This document shows, piece after piece, positions 7,967 through 15,949 of a stretch of DNA of 43,049 nucleotides. A program made the position numbers and the translations under genes. The stretch comes from an uncultured Oscillatoriales cyanobacterium (GTDB lineage Bacteria > Cyanobacteriota > Cyanobacteriia > Cyanobacteriales > Microcoleaceae): the NCBI GenBank assembly GCA_903893625.1, contig CAITND010000165.1, positions 1-43,049 of the forward strand, read 5' to 3'. A model generated the notes under the pieces. It saw only the letters and a list, made by a program, of their open reading frames with translations, was not told where the DNA came from and made no database searches. How positions within the stretch are numbered: the stretch's first letter is position 1; every line of letters begins with the position of its first letter.

Positions 7967-8521
7967 TCAAGCATTACCAAAAGTGGGAATTTCCACAGAA
8001 CCTCCACCTCGATTTTGAAAACTGGGTAGATCCAAACCACTCGGACGGCGACTTTTTTGGGCTAAACGATAGCTAACACTTTGTAACTCAGCATGAAGTT
8101 GTTTATTTTCACGTTGAAGTAATTCAACTTTGTCCATGACTTCATTCAGACGTTCTGAGAACTTCTGACGGTAAACTCCTGGTAACTCTTGAACCACTTG
8201 TTCCAACATCCGAGACCGATCTGTTAACTCTTGAACCGACTGTCTCTGTTGATAAACTTCCGTATCCCGTTCGGCAATTTGTTCTTGATAAAACTTAACT
8301 TGCTGTTCCATCTCTTGCAGTTGTTCTCGTAAAGCCACCATTTGGACTTGGTGACGTTCAGATACGTCCGGGGTCGGTAACAAGTTGGCATCCCCTTTCA
8401 CCAAACGGAACAGTTCTTGAGATAACTGTTGAATCAACTGTTCTCGCATTTGTAGCTCTTCGTTTAAACGAGCAACTTCAGCGTTTAATTCCTGTGGCGA
8501 TTGACTTTTGGCTTGGCTCAC
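7967..8521 (-). CDS. conserved cyanobacterial coiled-coil protein
   Basis: A 184-residue soluble protein that is almost entirely predicted coiled coil (about 10-150, heptads rich in Gln, Glu and Leu). It contains IQQLSQELFRLVKGD near the N-terminus and a low-complexity Ser/Gly/Pro tail ending EIPTFGNA. It resembles a conserved cyanobacterial family listed after Npun_F5560; I recognise the pattern but cannot name a function. No membrane segment or signal peptide is visible. The gene lies downstream of rpsF and the Tic20-family gene on the same strand but is separated from rpsF by a 219-bp repeat-rich spacer, so co-transcription is uncertain. Confidence 0.75.
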   Translation of the reverse strand: MSQAKSQSPQELNAEVARLNEELQMREQLIQQLSQELFRLVKGDANLLPTPDVSERHQVQMVALREQLQEMEQQVKFYQEQIAERDTEVYQQRQSVQELTDRSRMLEQVVQELPGVYRQKFSERLNEVMDKVELLQRENKQLHAELQSVSYRLAQKSRRPSGLDLPSFQNRGGGSVEIPTFGNA

Positions 8522-8614
8522 GGTAACTAACGGCTCCTATAAATTTATTCTGTATATTTGTTTCTAAAATACCCTCCCTGTTCCCAATCGGCAAGAGAGG
8601 GGAAGAAGGGGGGT

Positions 8615-8663
8615 GTTGACGGTTCACGGTTGACAGTTGACTGTTGGCGGTTTATGGTTAGTG
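8615..8663 (+). repeat. heptamer tandem array (7 x 7 bp)
   Basis: Seven consecutive 7-bp units, all beginning GTT (GTTGACG, GTTCACG, GTTGACA and so on to GTTAGTG). This is the same unit family as at 1631-1665. It is a heptameric STRR-type repeat in the spacer between rpsF and the coiled-coil gene. Confidence 0.9.
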
Positions 8664-8680
8664 AGGAGGACGCTCCCTCT

Positions 8681-8734
8681 CCCCATGCTTCCCCTGCTCC
8701 CCATGCTTCCCCTGCCCTCCCTGCTTCCCCTGCT
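8681..8734 (+). repeat. 18-bp tandem repeat (3 copies) abutting rpsF
   Basis: Three 18-bp copies at 8681-8698, 8699-8716 and 8717-8734 (consensus CCCCATGCTTCCCCTGCT); the first two differ at one position and the third at three. Each is built from two C-rich 9-mers related to the repeat at 1-68. The rpsF stop codon is at 8741-8743, so the G-rich complement lies 6 nt into the rpsF 3' untranslated region. Confidence 0.9.
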
Positions 8735-8740
8735 CCCCTC

Positions 8741-9079
8741 TTATGCTTCTTGAAGTTCAGGTTCGGGGGTTTCAGCAACGACTGGGGCTACGTCTTCCTT
8801 AATCGTCAGATAACGAATAACTTCATCGCTGAGTCGCATGGCTCGTTCCATGATAGCAATCTGGCTTCCAGGGCCTTGATAATTCATCTGGACGTAGATT
8901 CCTTCCCGATGCTTGTTAATATCATAGGCGAGACGACGTTTACCCCGATTTTGAACTTGAATATTCTGTCCGCCTTGATCTCGCAGGATAGTTTCATATT
9001 TGGCGATAGATTGCTCAACTTGTTCATCGTTGAGATCAGGACGCAGGATATACATCGTTTCGTAAATAAAAGGTTTCAT
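8741..9079 (-). CDS. rpsF: 30S ribosomal protein S6
   Basis: A 112-residue ribosomal protein that binds 16S rRNA in the platform of the small subunit next to S18. The typical start [20 protein letters not shown] is present, as are the central [26 protein letters not shown] and the [15 protein letters not shown] segment. A short acidic tail ([14 protein letters not shown]) is lineage-specific. A strong AAAGGAG precedes the ATG by about 9 nt. No rpsR or ssb adjoins it here, unlike the common bacterial rpsF-ssb-rpsR cluster; it stands alone among leftward genes. Confidence 0.97.
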   Translation of the reverse strand: MKPFIYETMYILRPDLNDEQVEQSIAKYETILRDQGGQNIQVQNRGKRRLAYDINKHREGIYVQMNYQGPGSQIAIMERAMRLSDEVIRYLTIKEDVAPVVAETPEPELQEA

Positions 9080-9192
9080 GCTGTTATGCTCCTTTTGGAC
9101 AACAAGGCTTCTGGATTAGAAGCAAGGATCTTTAATTATATCAGGTGTTGGGGTGGCGAAAAAATAAATGGTTGAGTGAAATAGATAGATTT

Positions 9193-9211
9193 GGGCAGGG
9201 AGACCCTGCCC
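9193..9211. repeat. small palindrome downstream of the Tic20-family gene
   Basis: An 8-bp perfect stem (GGGCAGGG at 9193-9200, CCCTGCCC at 9204-9211) with a 3-nt loop, 10 nt beyond the Tic20-family stop codon. It looks like a dispersed GC-rich palindrome. It could also act as a weak terminator, though no T-run follows it on the minus strand. Confidence 0.55.
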
Positions 9212-9221
9212 CTACGAAGCT

Positions 9222-9695
9222 TTAGCGCACTTGCATATAAACAGCATCAGAAAGGGTAGGAATTTCTGCATATTTTCCTGATAAGCACTGAATCACAGAA
9301 TAGAAAAATGCAGCTAAAAGCCCCAGGAATATCATGTTGTACAGGGTTTCACCAACAAATCCTGGCAAAAGAACATTACCTAATACTTGGAAAATTAATG
9401 TGCATAAAATGAGAACAATGTCAATCAAAATCGCTTGCATTGTATTGAATCGAATGAAATGAGGAATATTTTCATTACGAACTACTAGCATATACAACCC
9501 TATAAACACAATAAATCCCGCAAAAGGAAGCTGATGAAGGGTCTTCAAGGGAATAAGAGGCAATGTAATAATTTCTAAAATCGGAAACTGTTGAAATAAA
9601 AATTGTCCAAAAGGCAACCCATCCATTAAAGGCAGTAGATAGGGTAAAGCCGCAAAAATGCGATCGCGTACCGTTGTTGTTCCGCGCCAAGTCAT
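9222..9695 (-). CDS. Tic20 family protein
   Basis: A 157-residue integral membrane protein with about four hydrophobic segments (the longest around 55-75, 86-108 and 118-138). It begins MTWRGTTTVRDRIFAALPYLLPLMDGLPFG, the characteristic start of cyanobacterial Tic20/Ycf60 proteins. It continues with RNENIPHFIRFNTMQAILIDI, matching the family's IRFN(x)MQAIL core. In chloroplasts Tic20 is part of the inner-envelope protein import channel; the cyanobacterial role is not established. The ATG is supported by AGGAG at about 8 nt. The gene is read toward rpsF, with 142 nt between. Confidence 0.9.
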   Translation of the reverse strand: MTWRGTTTVRDRIFAALPYLLPLMDGLPFGQFLFQQFPILEIITLPLIPLKTLHQLPFAGFIVFIGLYMLVVRNENIPHFIRFNTMQAILIDIVLILCTLIFQVLGNVLLPGFVGETLYNMIFLGLLAAFFYSVIQCLSGKYAEIPTLSDAVYMQVR

Positions 9696-9757
9696 AACCA
9701 GTTCTCCTGAGTGTGTCTTAAACTCAGGATAGCGTAGTCCCAGATATTCGGTGTTGG

Positions 9758-9785
9758 TTGTCAGTTGTCAGTTAACAGTCAACAG
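9758..9785 (+). repeat. heptamer array (4 units)
   Basis: Four 7-bp units (TTGTCAG, TTGTCAG, TTAACAG, TCAACAG), the same family as the arrays at 1631 and 8615. They fill the gap between the small Cys-rich gene (stop at 9791) and the Tic20-family gene. Confidence 0.8.
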
Positions 9786-9790
9786 TTCTA

Positions 9791-9988
9791 TCATTGAATG
9801 TTAGCAATGCGGAAACCCATCTGACACTCGTACTGACTGGGTTGATTATCCATTGAGGGGCGCACCAAATGACCACAGCAAAGCTGACCTCCTCGCCAAC
9901 GAGGTTGACCGCTTTGATCAGCCAGTAAACACCCTTGACAAACCTGTTGAGAAGTAAGTACCTGGTTATCCATCAAGATGACTAGCAT
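9791..9988 (-). CDS. small cysteine-rich hypothetical protein
   Basis: A 65-residue protein I do not recognise. It contains C17-x2-C20, the pair C37-C38 with H40, and C55, spaced like a small zinc-binding or redox knuckle (VCQGCLLAD, then GGQLCCGHLV). The start at ATG 9986-9988 is fixed by GGAGGA six nt upstream; a longer reading from 10057 lacks such a site. The N-terminus MLVILMDNQVL is mildly hydrophobic but too short for a membrane helix. The clear ribosome site and ordered cysteines argue for a real gene. It is divergent from glyA. Confidence 0.65.
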   Translation of the reverse strand: MLVILMDNQVLTSQQVCQGCLLADQSGQPRWRGGQLCCGHLVRPSMDNQPSQYECQMGFRIANIQ

Positions 9989-10172
9989 AAGGGTTCCTCC
10001 GACAGATGCCCTTTCTATGTATTCATTGTAAGCCAAGAGTTTAGGGTGATTCAGCAAAATGACTTACAATTTAACAAAACGGAAACCGGACTGTAGAGTG
10101 TTGCAGTTGGGGAGTCAAGGAGTAGAAGGGATCAGCAAAGAAAGTTATTATGGAAGATTGCAGGTAAAACAC

Positions 10173-10203
10173 GCTATTGAAACCCATAATTAAGTGCAAT
10201 AGC
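10173..10203 (+). promoter_or_regulatory. possible hairpin in the glyA leader
   Basis: A perfect 7-bp inverted repeat (GCTATTG at 10173-10179, CAATAGC at 10197-10203) is followed by ATTTTGTTTTTG, 34 nt before the glyA start codon. It could be a leader attenuator or a promoter-associated operator. The long 17-nt loop weakens the terminator reading. I see no glycine-riboswitch core in the leader. Confidence 0.3.
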
Positions 10204-10237
10204 ATTTTGTTTTTGTGTCATTAAGAGGAATTTTATT

Positions 10238-11521
10238 GTGAGTCGGACTAGCTTAGAAATCTTATCTGAAACTGATCCTGTCATTGCTGACCTGATTCAG
10301 CATGAACTCTGTCGCCAACGAGATCACCTAGAATTAATTGCTAGTGAAAACTTTACCTCCGCCGCCGTCATGGCTGCTCAAGGGTCTGTTCTGACCAACA
10401 AATATGCAGAAGGACTTCCCAAAAAACGCTATTACGGAGGTTGCGAATTTATTGATGGCATCGAACAGTTAGCCATTGAACGTGCTAAACAACTGTTTGG
10501 GGCTGCGAGTGCCAATGTTCAACCCCATTCTGGCGCTCAAGCCAACTTTGCCGTCTTCTTGGCCATGCTCAAACCAGGTGATACCATCATGGGGATGGAC
10601 TTATCTCATGGGGGACATTTAACCCATGGTTCTCCGGTGAACGTTTCGGGTAAATGGTTTAAAGCTTGTCATTATGGGGTTAGTCCAGAAACCGAAGAAC
10701 TTGATTATGACTTAATTTTAGAACTGGCAAAACAACATAAACCCCAAATGATGATTTGTGGGTATTCTGCCTATCCTCGGATGATTAATTTTGAGAAATT
10801 CCGGGCTATTGCGGATGAAGTGGGTGCTTACTTAATGGCTGATATTGCTCATATTGCCGGATTAGTGGCAACGGGTCATCATCCCAACCCCATCCCCTAT
10901 TGTGATGTGGTGACAACAACGACCCACAAAACCTTAAGGGGGCCAAGAGGGGGGTTAATCTTAACACGGGATGCTGAACTGGGCAAAAAATTGGATAAAG
11001 CCGTTTTTCCCGGTTCCCAAGGTGGCCCCCTAGAGCACGTTATTGCTGGGAAAGCCGTTGCCTTTGGGGAAGCTCTCAAGCCCGAATTTACAACCTATTC
11101 GGGTCAAGTAATTGCTAATGCTAAAGCGTTAGCGACTCAGTTACAAAACCGAGGCTTAAAAATAGTTTCCAATGGCACGGATAACCATTTGATGTTAGTG
11201 GATTTACGTTCCGTTAGCATGACGGGAAAACGGGCGGATGCACTGGTCAGTGACGTTAATATTACTGCCAATAAAAATACCGTTCCTTTTGATCCTGAAT
11301 CTCCCTTTGTCACCAGTGGGTTAAGATTGGGTTCTCCGGCCATGACGACACGGGGAATGGGAGAAACAGAATTTATTGAAATCGGGAATATTATTGCTGA
11401 CCGACTGCTGAACCCCGACGATGAAGTCATTAAGGACGCTTGCCGTCAACGGGTGGCTAATTTATGCGATCGCTTTCCACTCTATGCTCATCTCAGCGTC
11501 AAAGTTCCCGCTTTAGCCTAA
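10238..11521 (+). CDS. glyA: serine hydroxymethyltransferase
   Basis: A 427-residue PLP enzyme that interconverts serine and glycine while charging tetrahydrofolate with a one-carbon unit. In cyanobacteria it also serves the photorespiratory glycine route. Diagnostic segments are [40 protein letters not shown], the PLP-lysine motif [14 protein letters not shown] with Lys231, and [12 protein letters not shown]. The length is normal. The GTG start is supported by AAGAGGAA about 8 nt upstream. It is followed on the same strand by the glycosyl-1-phosphate transferase, cinA and a DUF3352 gene, but a 184-bp gap with a palindrome suggests a separate transcript. Confidence 0.97.
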   Translation: MSRTSLEILSETDPVIADLIQHELCRQRDHLELIASENFTSAAVMAAQGSVLTNKYAEGLPKKRYYGGCEFIDGIEQLAIERAKQLFGAASANVQPHSGAQANFAVFLAMLKPGDTIMGMDLSHGGHLTHGSPVNVSGKWFKACHYGVSPETEELDYDLILELAKQHKPQMMICGYSAYPRMINFEKFRAIADEVGAYLMADIAHIAGLVATGHHPNPIPYCDVVTTTTHKTLRGPRGGLILTRDAELGKKLDKAVFPGSQGGPLEHVIAGKAVAFGEALKPEFTTYSGQVIANAKALATQLQNRGLKIVSNGTDNHLMLVDLRSVSMTGKRADALVSDVNITANKNTVPFDPESPFVTSGLRLGSPAMTTRGMGETEFIEIGNIIADRLLNPDDEVIKDACRQRVANLCDRFPLYAHLSVKVPALA

Positions 11522-11541
11522 AGTTCGGGTAGTGTAAACCA

Positions 11542-11577
11542 TTGTAGAGACGTGCCACGGCGCGTCTCTCTACAACA
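11542..11577. repeat. imperfect copy of a GTAGAGACG palindrome
   Basis: The left arm TTGTAGAGACGTGCC (11542-11556) faces GGCGCGTCTCTCTACAA; the right arm has an extra CT, so pairing is imperfect. It is a degenerate relative of the perfect palindrome at 15916-15943. It lies 20 nt after the glyA stop codon and may end or stabilise the transcript. Confidence 0.7.
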
Positions 11578-11705
11578 GAGAAGGATCTGATCGTCGGTTT
11601 TTCCGGTTTCCTGTTTCCCAATTTCGATTTTTTTTGTTAGAAACGAGCCCAAATGTAGTAGACTCTGGCTGACACTTGAAGAACATTTTGCACCTATAAC
11701 CTCAG

Positions 11706-12764
11706 ATGCCCCACCATCTGTACCATCTCCTAGCTTTTATTATTTCGGCTCTAGTTGTGATCTGGAGTACCCCGATTGTTAAGAAAATCGCCATCCGTTC
11801 AGGACGAGTTGATTTACCCAATGATCGCAAAGTTCATCAACAACCGATGGTTCGCTTAGGTGGCGTTTCCATCTTTGCTGGTGCCTTAATTGCTCTATTA
11901 TTTGTTTGGATATCCGGTGGCTTTATTGACGCCACGGGCAAACCCTTAAGTCCACAGGATGAATATGAAATTTGGGGCGTGACCCTGGGAGGCATTGCCT
12001 TTTTTCTGATTGGTTTAGCCGATGATCTATTTAGTTTATCTCCCCTAACACGCCTATTGTTACAAACCGGAGTCGCCAGTCTCGCTTGGTGGGTGGGTGT
12101 TCGCATTGACTTTTTAACCATTCCTTATTTCGGTTTAGTTCATATTGGATGGTTAAGTCTACCCATCACGATTATTTGGTTAGTGGGAATGACCAATGCT
12201 ATTAATTGGATTGATGGTTTAGACGGACTGGCGGCGGGTGTTTGTGGAATTGCCGCCGTTGTGATGTTAATTGTAAGTTTATTTATGAATCAACCTGCTG
12301 CGGCGTTAATTGCGGCAGCATTAGCTGGGAGTGCATTAGGATTTCTCCGATATAATTTTAATCCGGCGCAGATTTTTATGGGGGATGGTGGCGCCTATTT
12401 CATGGGATTTACTCTTGCTGGAGTGGGTGTAATTGGTTTAGTTAAAATAACAGCCGTTACCTCTGTTGTTCTTCCCTATTTAATTTTAGCGGTTCCGATT
12501 TTAGATATGTCTGCGGTAATTTTAGATCGAATTCTTAATGGTAAATCTCCTTTTATTGCGGATAAACGTCATTTACATCATCGACTATTAGACGCAGGTT
12601 TATCTCAACGCAGAACGGTATTATTTATCTATTCTTTAACCCTTTGGGTGGGAAGTTTAGCCCTTGCTTTTTCAGGAATACCCAGTGGTTTAGCCTATGC
12701 CTTGGGTGCAACAGGATTATTAGGTTATACCAGTTGGCAAGCGTTAAAACGAGCCCGATTGTAA
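11706..12764 (+). CDS. WecA/TagO-type polyprenyl-phosphate sugar-1-phosphate transferase
   Basis: A 352-residue polytopic membrane enzyme of glycosyltransferase family 4 (MraY/WecA/TagO), with about ten hydrophobic segments. Catalytic and Mg-binding motifs are all visible: LADDLFSLS with Asp106/Asp107, NAINWIDGLDGLAAG (167-178), FMGDGGAYFMGF with Asp227, and ADKRHLHHRLL (285-295). The DKRHLHHR form is typical of WecA/TagO and not of MraY. It transfers N-acetylhexosamine-1-phosphate from a UDP sugar to undecaprenyl phosphate, starting surface polysaccharide or wall-glycan synthesis. The exact sugar is not readable. It lies between glyA and cinA on the same strand. Confidence 0.9.
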   Translation: MPHHLYHLLAFIISALVVIWSTPIVKKIAIRSGRVDLPNDRKVHQQPMVRLGGVSIFAGALIALLFVWISGGFIDATGKPLSPQDEYEIWGVTLGGIAFFLIGLADDLFSLSPLTRLLLQTGVASLAWWVGVRIDFLTIPYFGLVHIGWLSLPITIIWLVGMTNAINWIDGLDGLAAGVCGIAAVVMLIVSLFMNQPAAALIAAALAGSALGFLRYNFNPAQIFMGDGGAYFMGFTLAGVGVIGLVKITAVTSVVLPYLILAVPILDMSAVILDRILNGKSPFIADKRHLHHRLLDAGLSQRRTVLFIYSLTLWVGSLALAFSGIPSGLAYALGATGLLGYTSWQALKRARL

Positions 12765-12859
12765 TCACCCGTAATAACTCATATCAATAAACGAGAATTT
12801 AATCCTATAAAGCTGTTATTATTAAACAATAAATTGATTATCTATCTCCCGTTGATCTA

Positions 12860-14125
12860 ATGGTTGCTGAAATTATTTGTGTCGGTACGGAACTGCTTTT
12901 GGGTGATATTCTTAATAGTAATGCTCAATTTTTAGGGCAACAACTGGCTCAATTGGGAATTCCTCATTATTATCAAACTGTTGTTGGAGATAACCCAGAA
13001 CGTTTAAAAAAGGTGATTGCGATCGCATCTGAACGCTCTCAATTATTGATTTTTACGGGAGGTTTGGGGCCGACTCCCGATGATTTAACCGTTGAAACGA
13101 TAGCTAATTTTTTTGGAGTTTCCCTAATAGAAATACCTGAAATTATTGAAGATATTACTCAAAAATTTAGTCAACGGGGACGGGTGATGTCTGCGAGTAA
13201 TCGCAAACAAGCGTTAATTCCTGAAGGGGCAGAAATTCTAACTAATTTAACGGGAACTGCACCGGGGATTATCTGGAAACCGAGGGGAGATCAACTGACT
13301 ATTTTAACCTTTCCAGGTGTTCCGGCGGAACTCTATCAAATGTGGTCAGATGTGGCAATTCCCTATCTAAAAAATAACGGTTGGAGTCAAGGAATTATTC
13401 AAAGTCGAACCTTAAAGTTTTGGGGGATAGCAGAATCGACTTTAGCCGAAAAAGTTGCCCCTTTTTTAGAGATGAAAAATCCCACTGTTGCCCCCTATGC
13501 GAATCATGGAGAGGTGAAATTAAGAATTTCTGCCCGGGCAGATTCTCAAGAAATAGCACAAGAATTAATTACCCCCGTTGAAACCCAATTGCGAGAGATT
13601 ACAGGACTCAATTGTTATGGGGCGGATGATGAAACTTTAGCTTCAGTGGTTGGGGCATTATTACAACAGAGTCATAGCACGTTGAGTGTAGCAGAATCCT
13701 GTACAGGAGGAGGATTAGGACAAATGCTAACTGAAATTCCCGGTAGTTCTGAATATTTCCTCGGTGGTGTGATTGCTTATGATAATACCGTGAAAGCCTC
13801 TGTGTTAGGGGTTAAACCCGATGATTTAGCAGAATTTGGGGCTGTTAGTGCCATTGTTGCCCAACAGATGGCCCTGGGGGTGAAAACGCTATTAAAGACA
13901 ACGTGGGGTTTAAGTATTACAGGTATTGCTGGGCCAGGTGGAGGGACAGCCACAAAACCCGTCGGACTGGTTTACATTGGTTTAGCCACACCCCAGGGTC
14001 AGGTCGAAAGTCGGGAATATCGTTTCGGCCAAACCCGGAGTCGGGACTGGATACGCCGTGTAACTGCCAGTAGTGCCCTTGACCTTCTGCGCCATGAATT
14101 TGCAAAGTGTGACCCCCTGGGTTAA
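12860..14125 (+). CDS. cinA: CinA-like competence/damage-inducible protein
   Basis: A 421-residue two-domain protein. The N-terminal molybdopterin-binding-like (COG1058) domain has ICVGTELLLGDILNSN and FTGGLGPTPDDLT (65-77). The C-terminal CinA/PncC domain has SVAESCTGGGLGQMLTEIPG and GIAGPGGGTATKPVGLVYIG. Full-length CinA proteins hydrolyse ADP-ribose and deamidate nicotinamide mononucleotide in pyridine-nucleotide recycling; the C-terminal domain carries the NMN deamidase activity. The length is normal for the fused form. The start ATG follows directly on CTA and lacks an obvious Shine-Dalgarno. Its 3' end is 61 nt from the DUF3352 start. Confidence 0.93.
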   Translation: MVAEIICVGTELLLGDILNSNAQFLGQQLAQLGIPHYYQTVVGDNPERLKKVIAIASERSQLLIFTGGLGPTPDDLTVETIANFFGVSLIEIPEIIEDITQKFSQRGRVMSASNRKQALIPEGAEILTNLTGTAPGIIWKPRGDQLTILTFPGVPAELYQMWSDVAIPYLKNNGWSQGIIQSRTLKFWGIAESTLAEKVAPFLEMKNPTVAPYANHGEVKLRISARADSQEIAQELITPVETQLREITGLNCYGADDETLASVVGALLQQSHSTLSVAESCTGGGLGQMLTEIPGSSEYFLGGVIAYDNTVKASVLGVKPDDLAEFGAVSAIVAQQMALGVKTLLKTTWGLSITGIAGPGGGTATKPVGLVYIGLATPQGQVESREYRFGQTRSRDWIRRVTASSALDLLRHEFAKCDPLG

Positions 14126-14186
14126 AATCTCCCTCGATACTGAATCACGAAAGTTTATTGGTTGCCTACAGCCATCGTTGCCATTC

Positions 14187-15890
14187 ATGATGCAAAAAAT
14201 AAAACCCAATTTAGTTTTAACGGTGGGAGTTGCGGCGCTGCTGGTTGGGGGTGGAATAGCAGCCTACTACACCTTAGTTTCGCGTAAATTTTTAGAAGGT
14301 GTTCCCCTGGGTGCGAATGTTGTCCCCCAAGAAGCAATGGTGGCTGTATCCCTCTCCACAGATACCCAACAATGGGACAAATTAAACCAATACGGTACAC
14401 CCCAATCTCAAGCAGCGTTGCAAGATATCCTCAAAGATTGGCAAAATCGCGTATTTACAGACAATGGCTATGATTATCAAAAAGATATTCAGCCTTGGGT
14501 CGGTAAAGAGATTCTGATCGCATTTCTACCCCATCCTAGTTTACTCTCTGGGACTCCTCCGACTGCGGATACTTCCTCCACCCTGAATCAACAGGCGATG
14601 GTGATGGTGCTTCCGATTGCGAACCCGGCTAAAGCTAAAGAATTATTATCACAACCGAAAACGCTGCCACAGGGTCAAACAACCCAGCGATCTTACCGAG
14701 GGGTTGATATTATTGAAACCCAAGGAAATCCTAAACAGAATTATTCTATGGCGGTTTTGGGACAGGATTTCTTAGTGGTGACAACTGATCCGAATGCAAC
14801 CGAACGCGCCATTGATACCTATCGGGGTTCGGGTTCTTTAGCGAAAACCCCTGGATATCCGGCCGCCTTAGAAAAGATTAAAACGACGAATCCCTTTGCT
14901 CAAGTTTATCTGAATATTCCCGTCGCCACAACGGTTGCCTCCTACCATTCAGCCCGTCCTATTCCTACGGAAAAGTTAGAACAAGTTCAACAGCATCAAG
15001 GGTTAGCCACGAATATCACGTTAGAATCTCAGGGAGTTGGGTTTAAAGGCGTGTCTTGGTTAAAACCCAATAGTCAGAAAAAATTTACCGTTGAAAATCA
15101 AGCTCAAGAAATTCTCAAACAGATTCCAGAAAATACATTAATCATGGTTTCTGGAAGTAATTTAAAACGGGTTTGGGAAGATTATACTCAAGGTGCAAAT
15201 GCGAATCCGATCGCCCCGTTTAATCCCCAAGTTTTGAGTTCTAGTTTTAAATCAGCAACGGGGATGGAGTTAGAAAAAGATGTTCTTAATTGGATGAATG
15301 GAGCATTTTCTTTATCTTTAGTTCCCGCTAATCCAAATCCCAGATCTTTAGAACGATTTGTAGCCGGATTAGTATTAACTGTCAAGGTGAATGATCGCAA
15401 GGCGGCGGATAAATCTTTAACCCAGTTAGATGAGGTGATGAAGAATAAGCAATTTAAAGTGAGTGAAACTAAAATTAAGGGTCAACCTGCGGTGCAATGG
15501 GTTTCTCCCTTTGGGGGATTTCTTGTAACTCGCGGTTGGTTAGAAGGAGATGTGGCTTTTATGACGTTGGGGGGATCAATTGCGGATCAAATTGTTCCTG
15601 TTCCTTCAGTTTCAATTACCTCTAATCCGCTATTTCAGCAAAGTGTTCCGATGGAACTGAACCCCAACAATGGCAACTTTTTTATTAATGTTGAACGGGT
15701 GTTTGATCCGAACGTTAGAACCCTATCTTTACCTCAACTTCCGCCTCAACAAAAGCTATGGGTTGATGCGATTCAATCGATAGGATTAACAACCGCTATT
15801 CTAAGCGATCGCACCAGCCGTTATGATATTTTTGTTAAAGTTAAAACCCCAACCATTCCACCTGCTGCCACTCCCCCAAAACAACCTTAA
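14187..15890 (+). CDS. DUF3352 domain-containing protein
   Basis: A 567-residue protein found widely in cyanobacteria. It has one N-terminal membrane segment (PNLVLTVGVAALLVGGGIAAYYTL) and a large extracytoplasmic domain matching DUF3352, with repeated PxxALEKIKTTNPFAQVYLNI-type segments. The function is unknown. I start it at the ATG pair 14187/14190, just before the basic-hydrophobic anchor. An upstream in-frame ATG (14073) would overlap the end of cinA and add 38 residues without family character. A Pro-rich tail ends the protein. It is followed by a heptamer tract split by a palindrome. Confidence 0.8.
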   Translation: MMQKIKPNLVLTVGVAALLVGGGIAAYYTLVSRKFLEGVPLGANVVPQEAMVAVSLSTDTQQWDKLNQYGTPQSQAALQDILKDWQNRVFTDNGYDYQKDIQPWVGKEILIAFLPHPSLLSGTPPTADTSSTLNQQAMVMVLPIANPAKAKELLSQPKTLPQGQTTQRSYRGVDIIETQGNPKQNYSMAVLGQDFLVVTTDPNATERAIDTYRGSGSLAKTPGYPAALEKIKTTNPFAQVYLNIPVATTVASYHSARPIPTEKLEQVQQHQGLATNITLESQGVGFKGVSWLKPNSQKKFTVENQAQEILKQIPENTLIMVSGSNLKRVWEDYTQGANANPIAPFNPQVLSSSFKSATGMELEKDVLNWMNGAFSLSLVPANPNPRSLERFVAGLVLTVKVNDRKAADKSLTQLDEVMKNKQFKVSETKIKGQPAVQWVSPFGGFLVTRGWLEGDVAFMTLGGSIADQIVPVPSVSITSNPLFQQSVPMELNPNNGNFFINVERVFDPNVRTLSLPQLPPQQKLWVDAIQSIGLTTAILSDRTSRYDIFVKVKTPTIPPAATPPKQP

Positions 15891-15915
15891 ATGCTGTTTG
15901 TTGACTGTTGGCTGT

Positions 15916-15943
15916 GTAGAGACGTGCCATGGCACGTCTCTAC
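15916..15943. repeat. perfect 28-bp palindrome inside a heptamer tract
   Basis: The left half GTAGAGACGTGCCA is followed immediately by its exact reverse complement, giving a 28-bp perfect palindrome with no loop spacer. Heptamer-type sequence lies on both sides (TGTTGAC and TGTTGGC before it; TGACTGTTAAC after it), so it appears inserted into such a tract. It sits 25 nt after the DUF3352 stop codon and 6 nt beyond the CHAD stop codon. Confidence 0.92.
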
Positions 15944-15949
15944 TGACTG

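Noticed and set aside
8615-8734. CRISPR array
   Set aside because: The repeats are 7 and 18 bp in direct contact, with no 30-40 bp unique spacers and no cas genes in the window.
8558-9175. A 205-codon plus-strand open frame across rpsF
   Set aside because: It is the antisense shadow of rpsF and the repeat tract; rpsF on the minus strand is unmistakable.
10058-10237. Glycine riboswitch upstream of glyA
   Set aside because: I could not find the conserved paired-aptamer core; only a small hairpin is visible.
14073-14186. Upstream start for the DUF3352 gene overlapping cinA
   Set aside because: It adds 38 residues inside the cinA coding end and precedes the natural basic-hydrophobic anchor.
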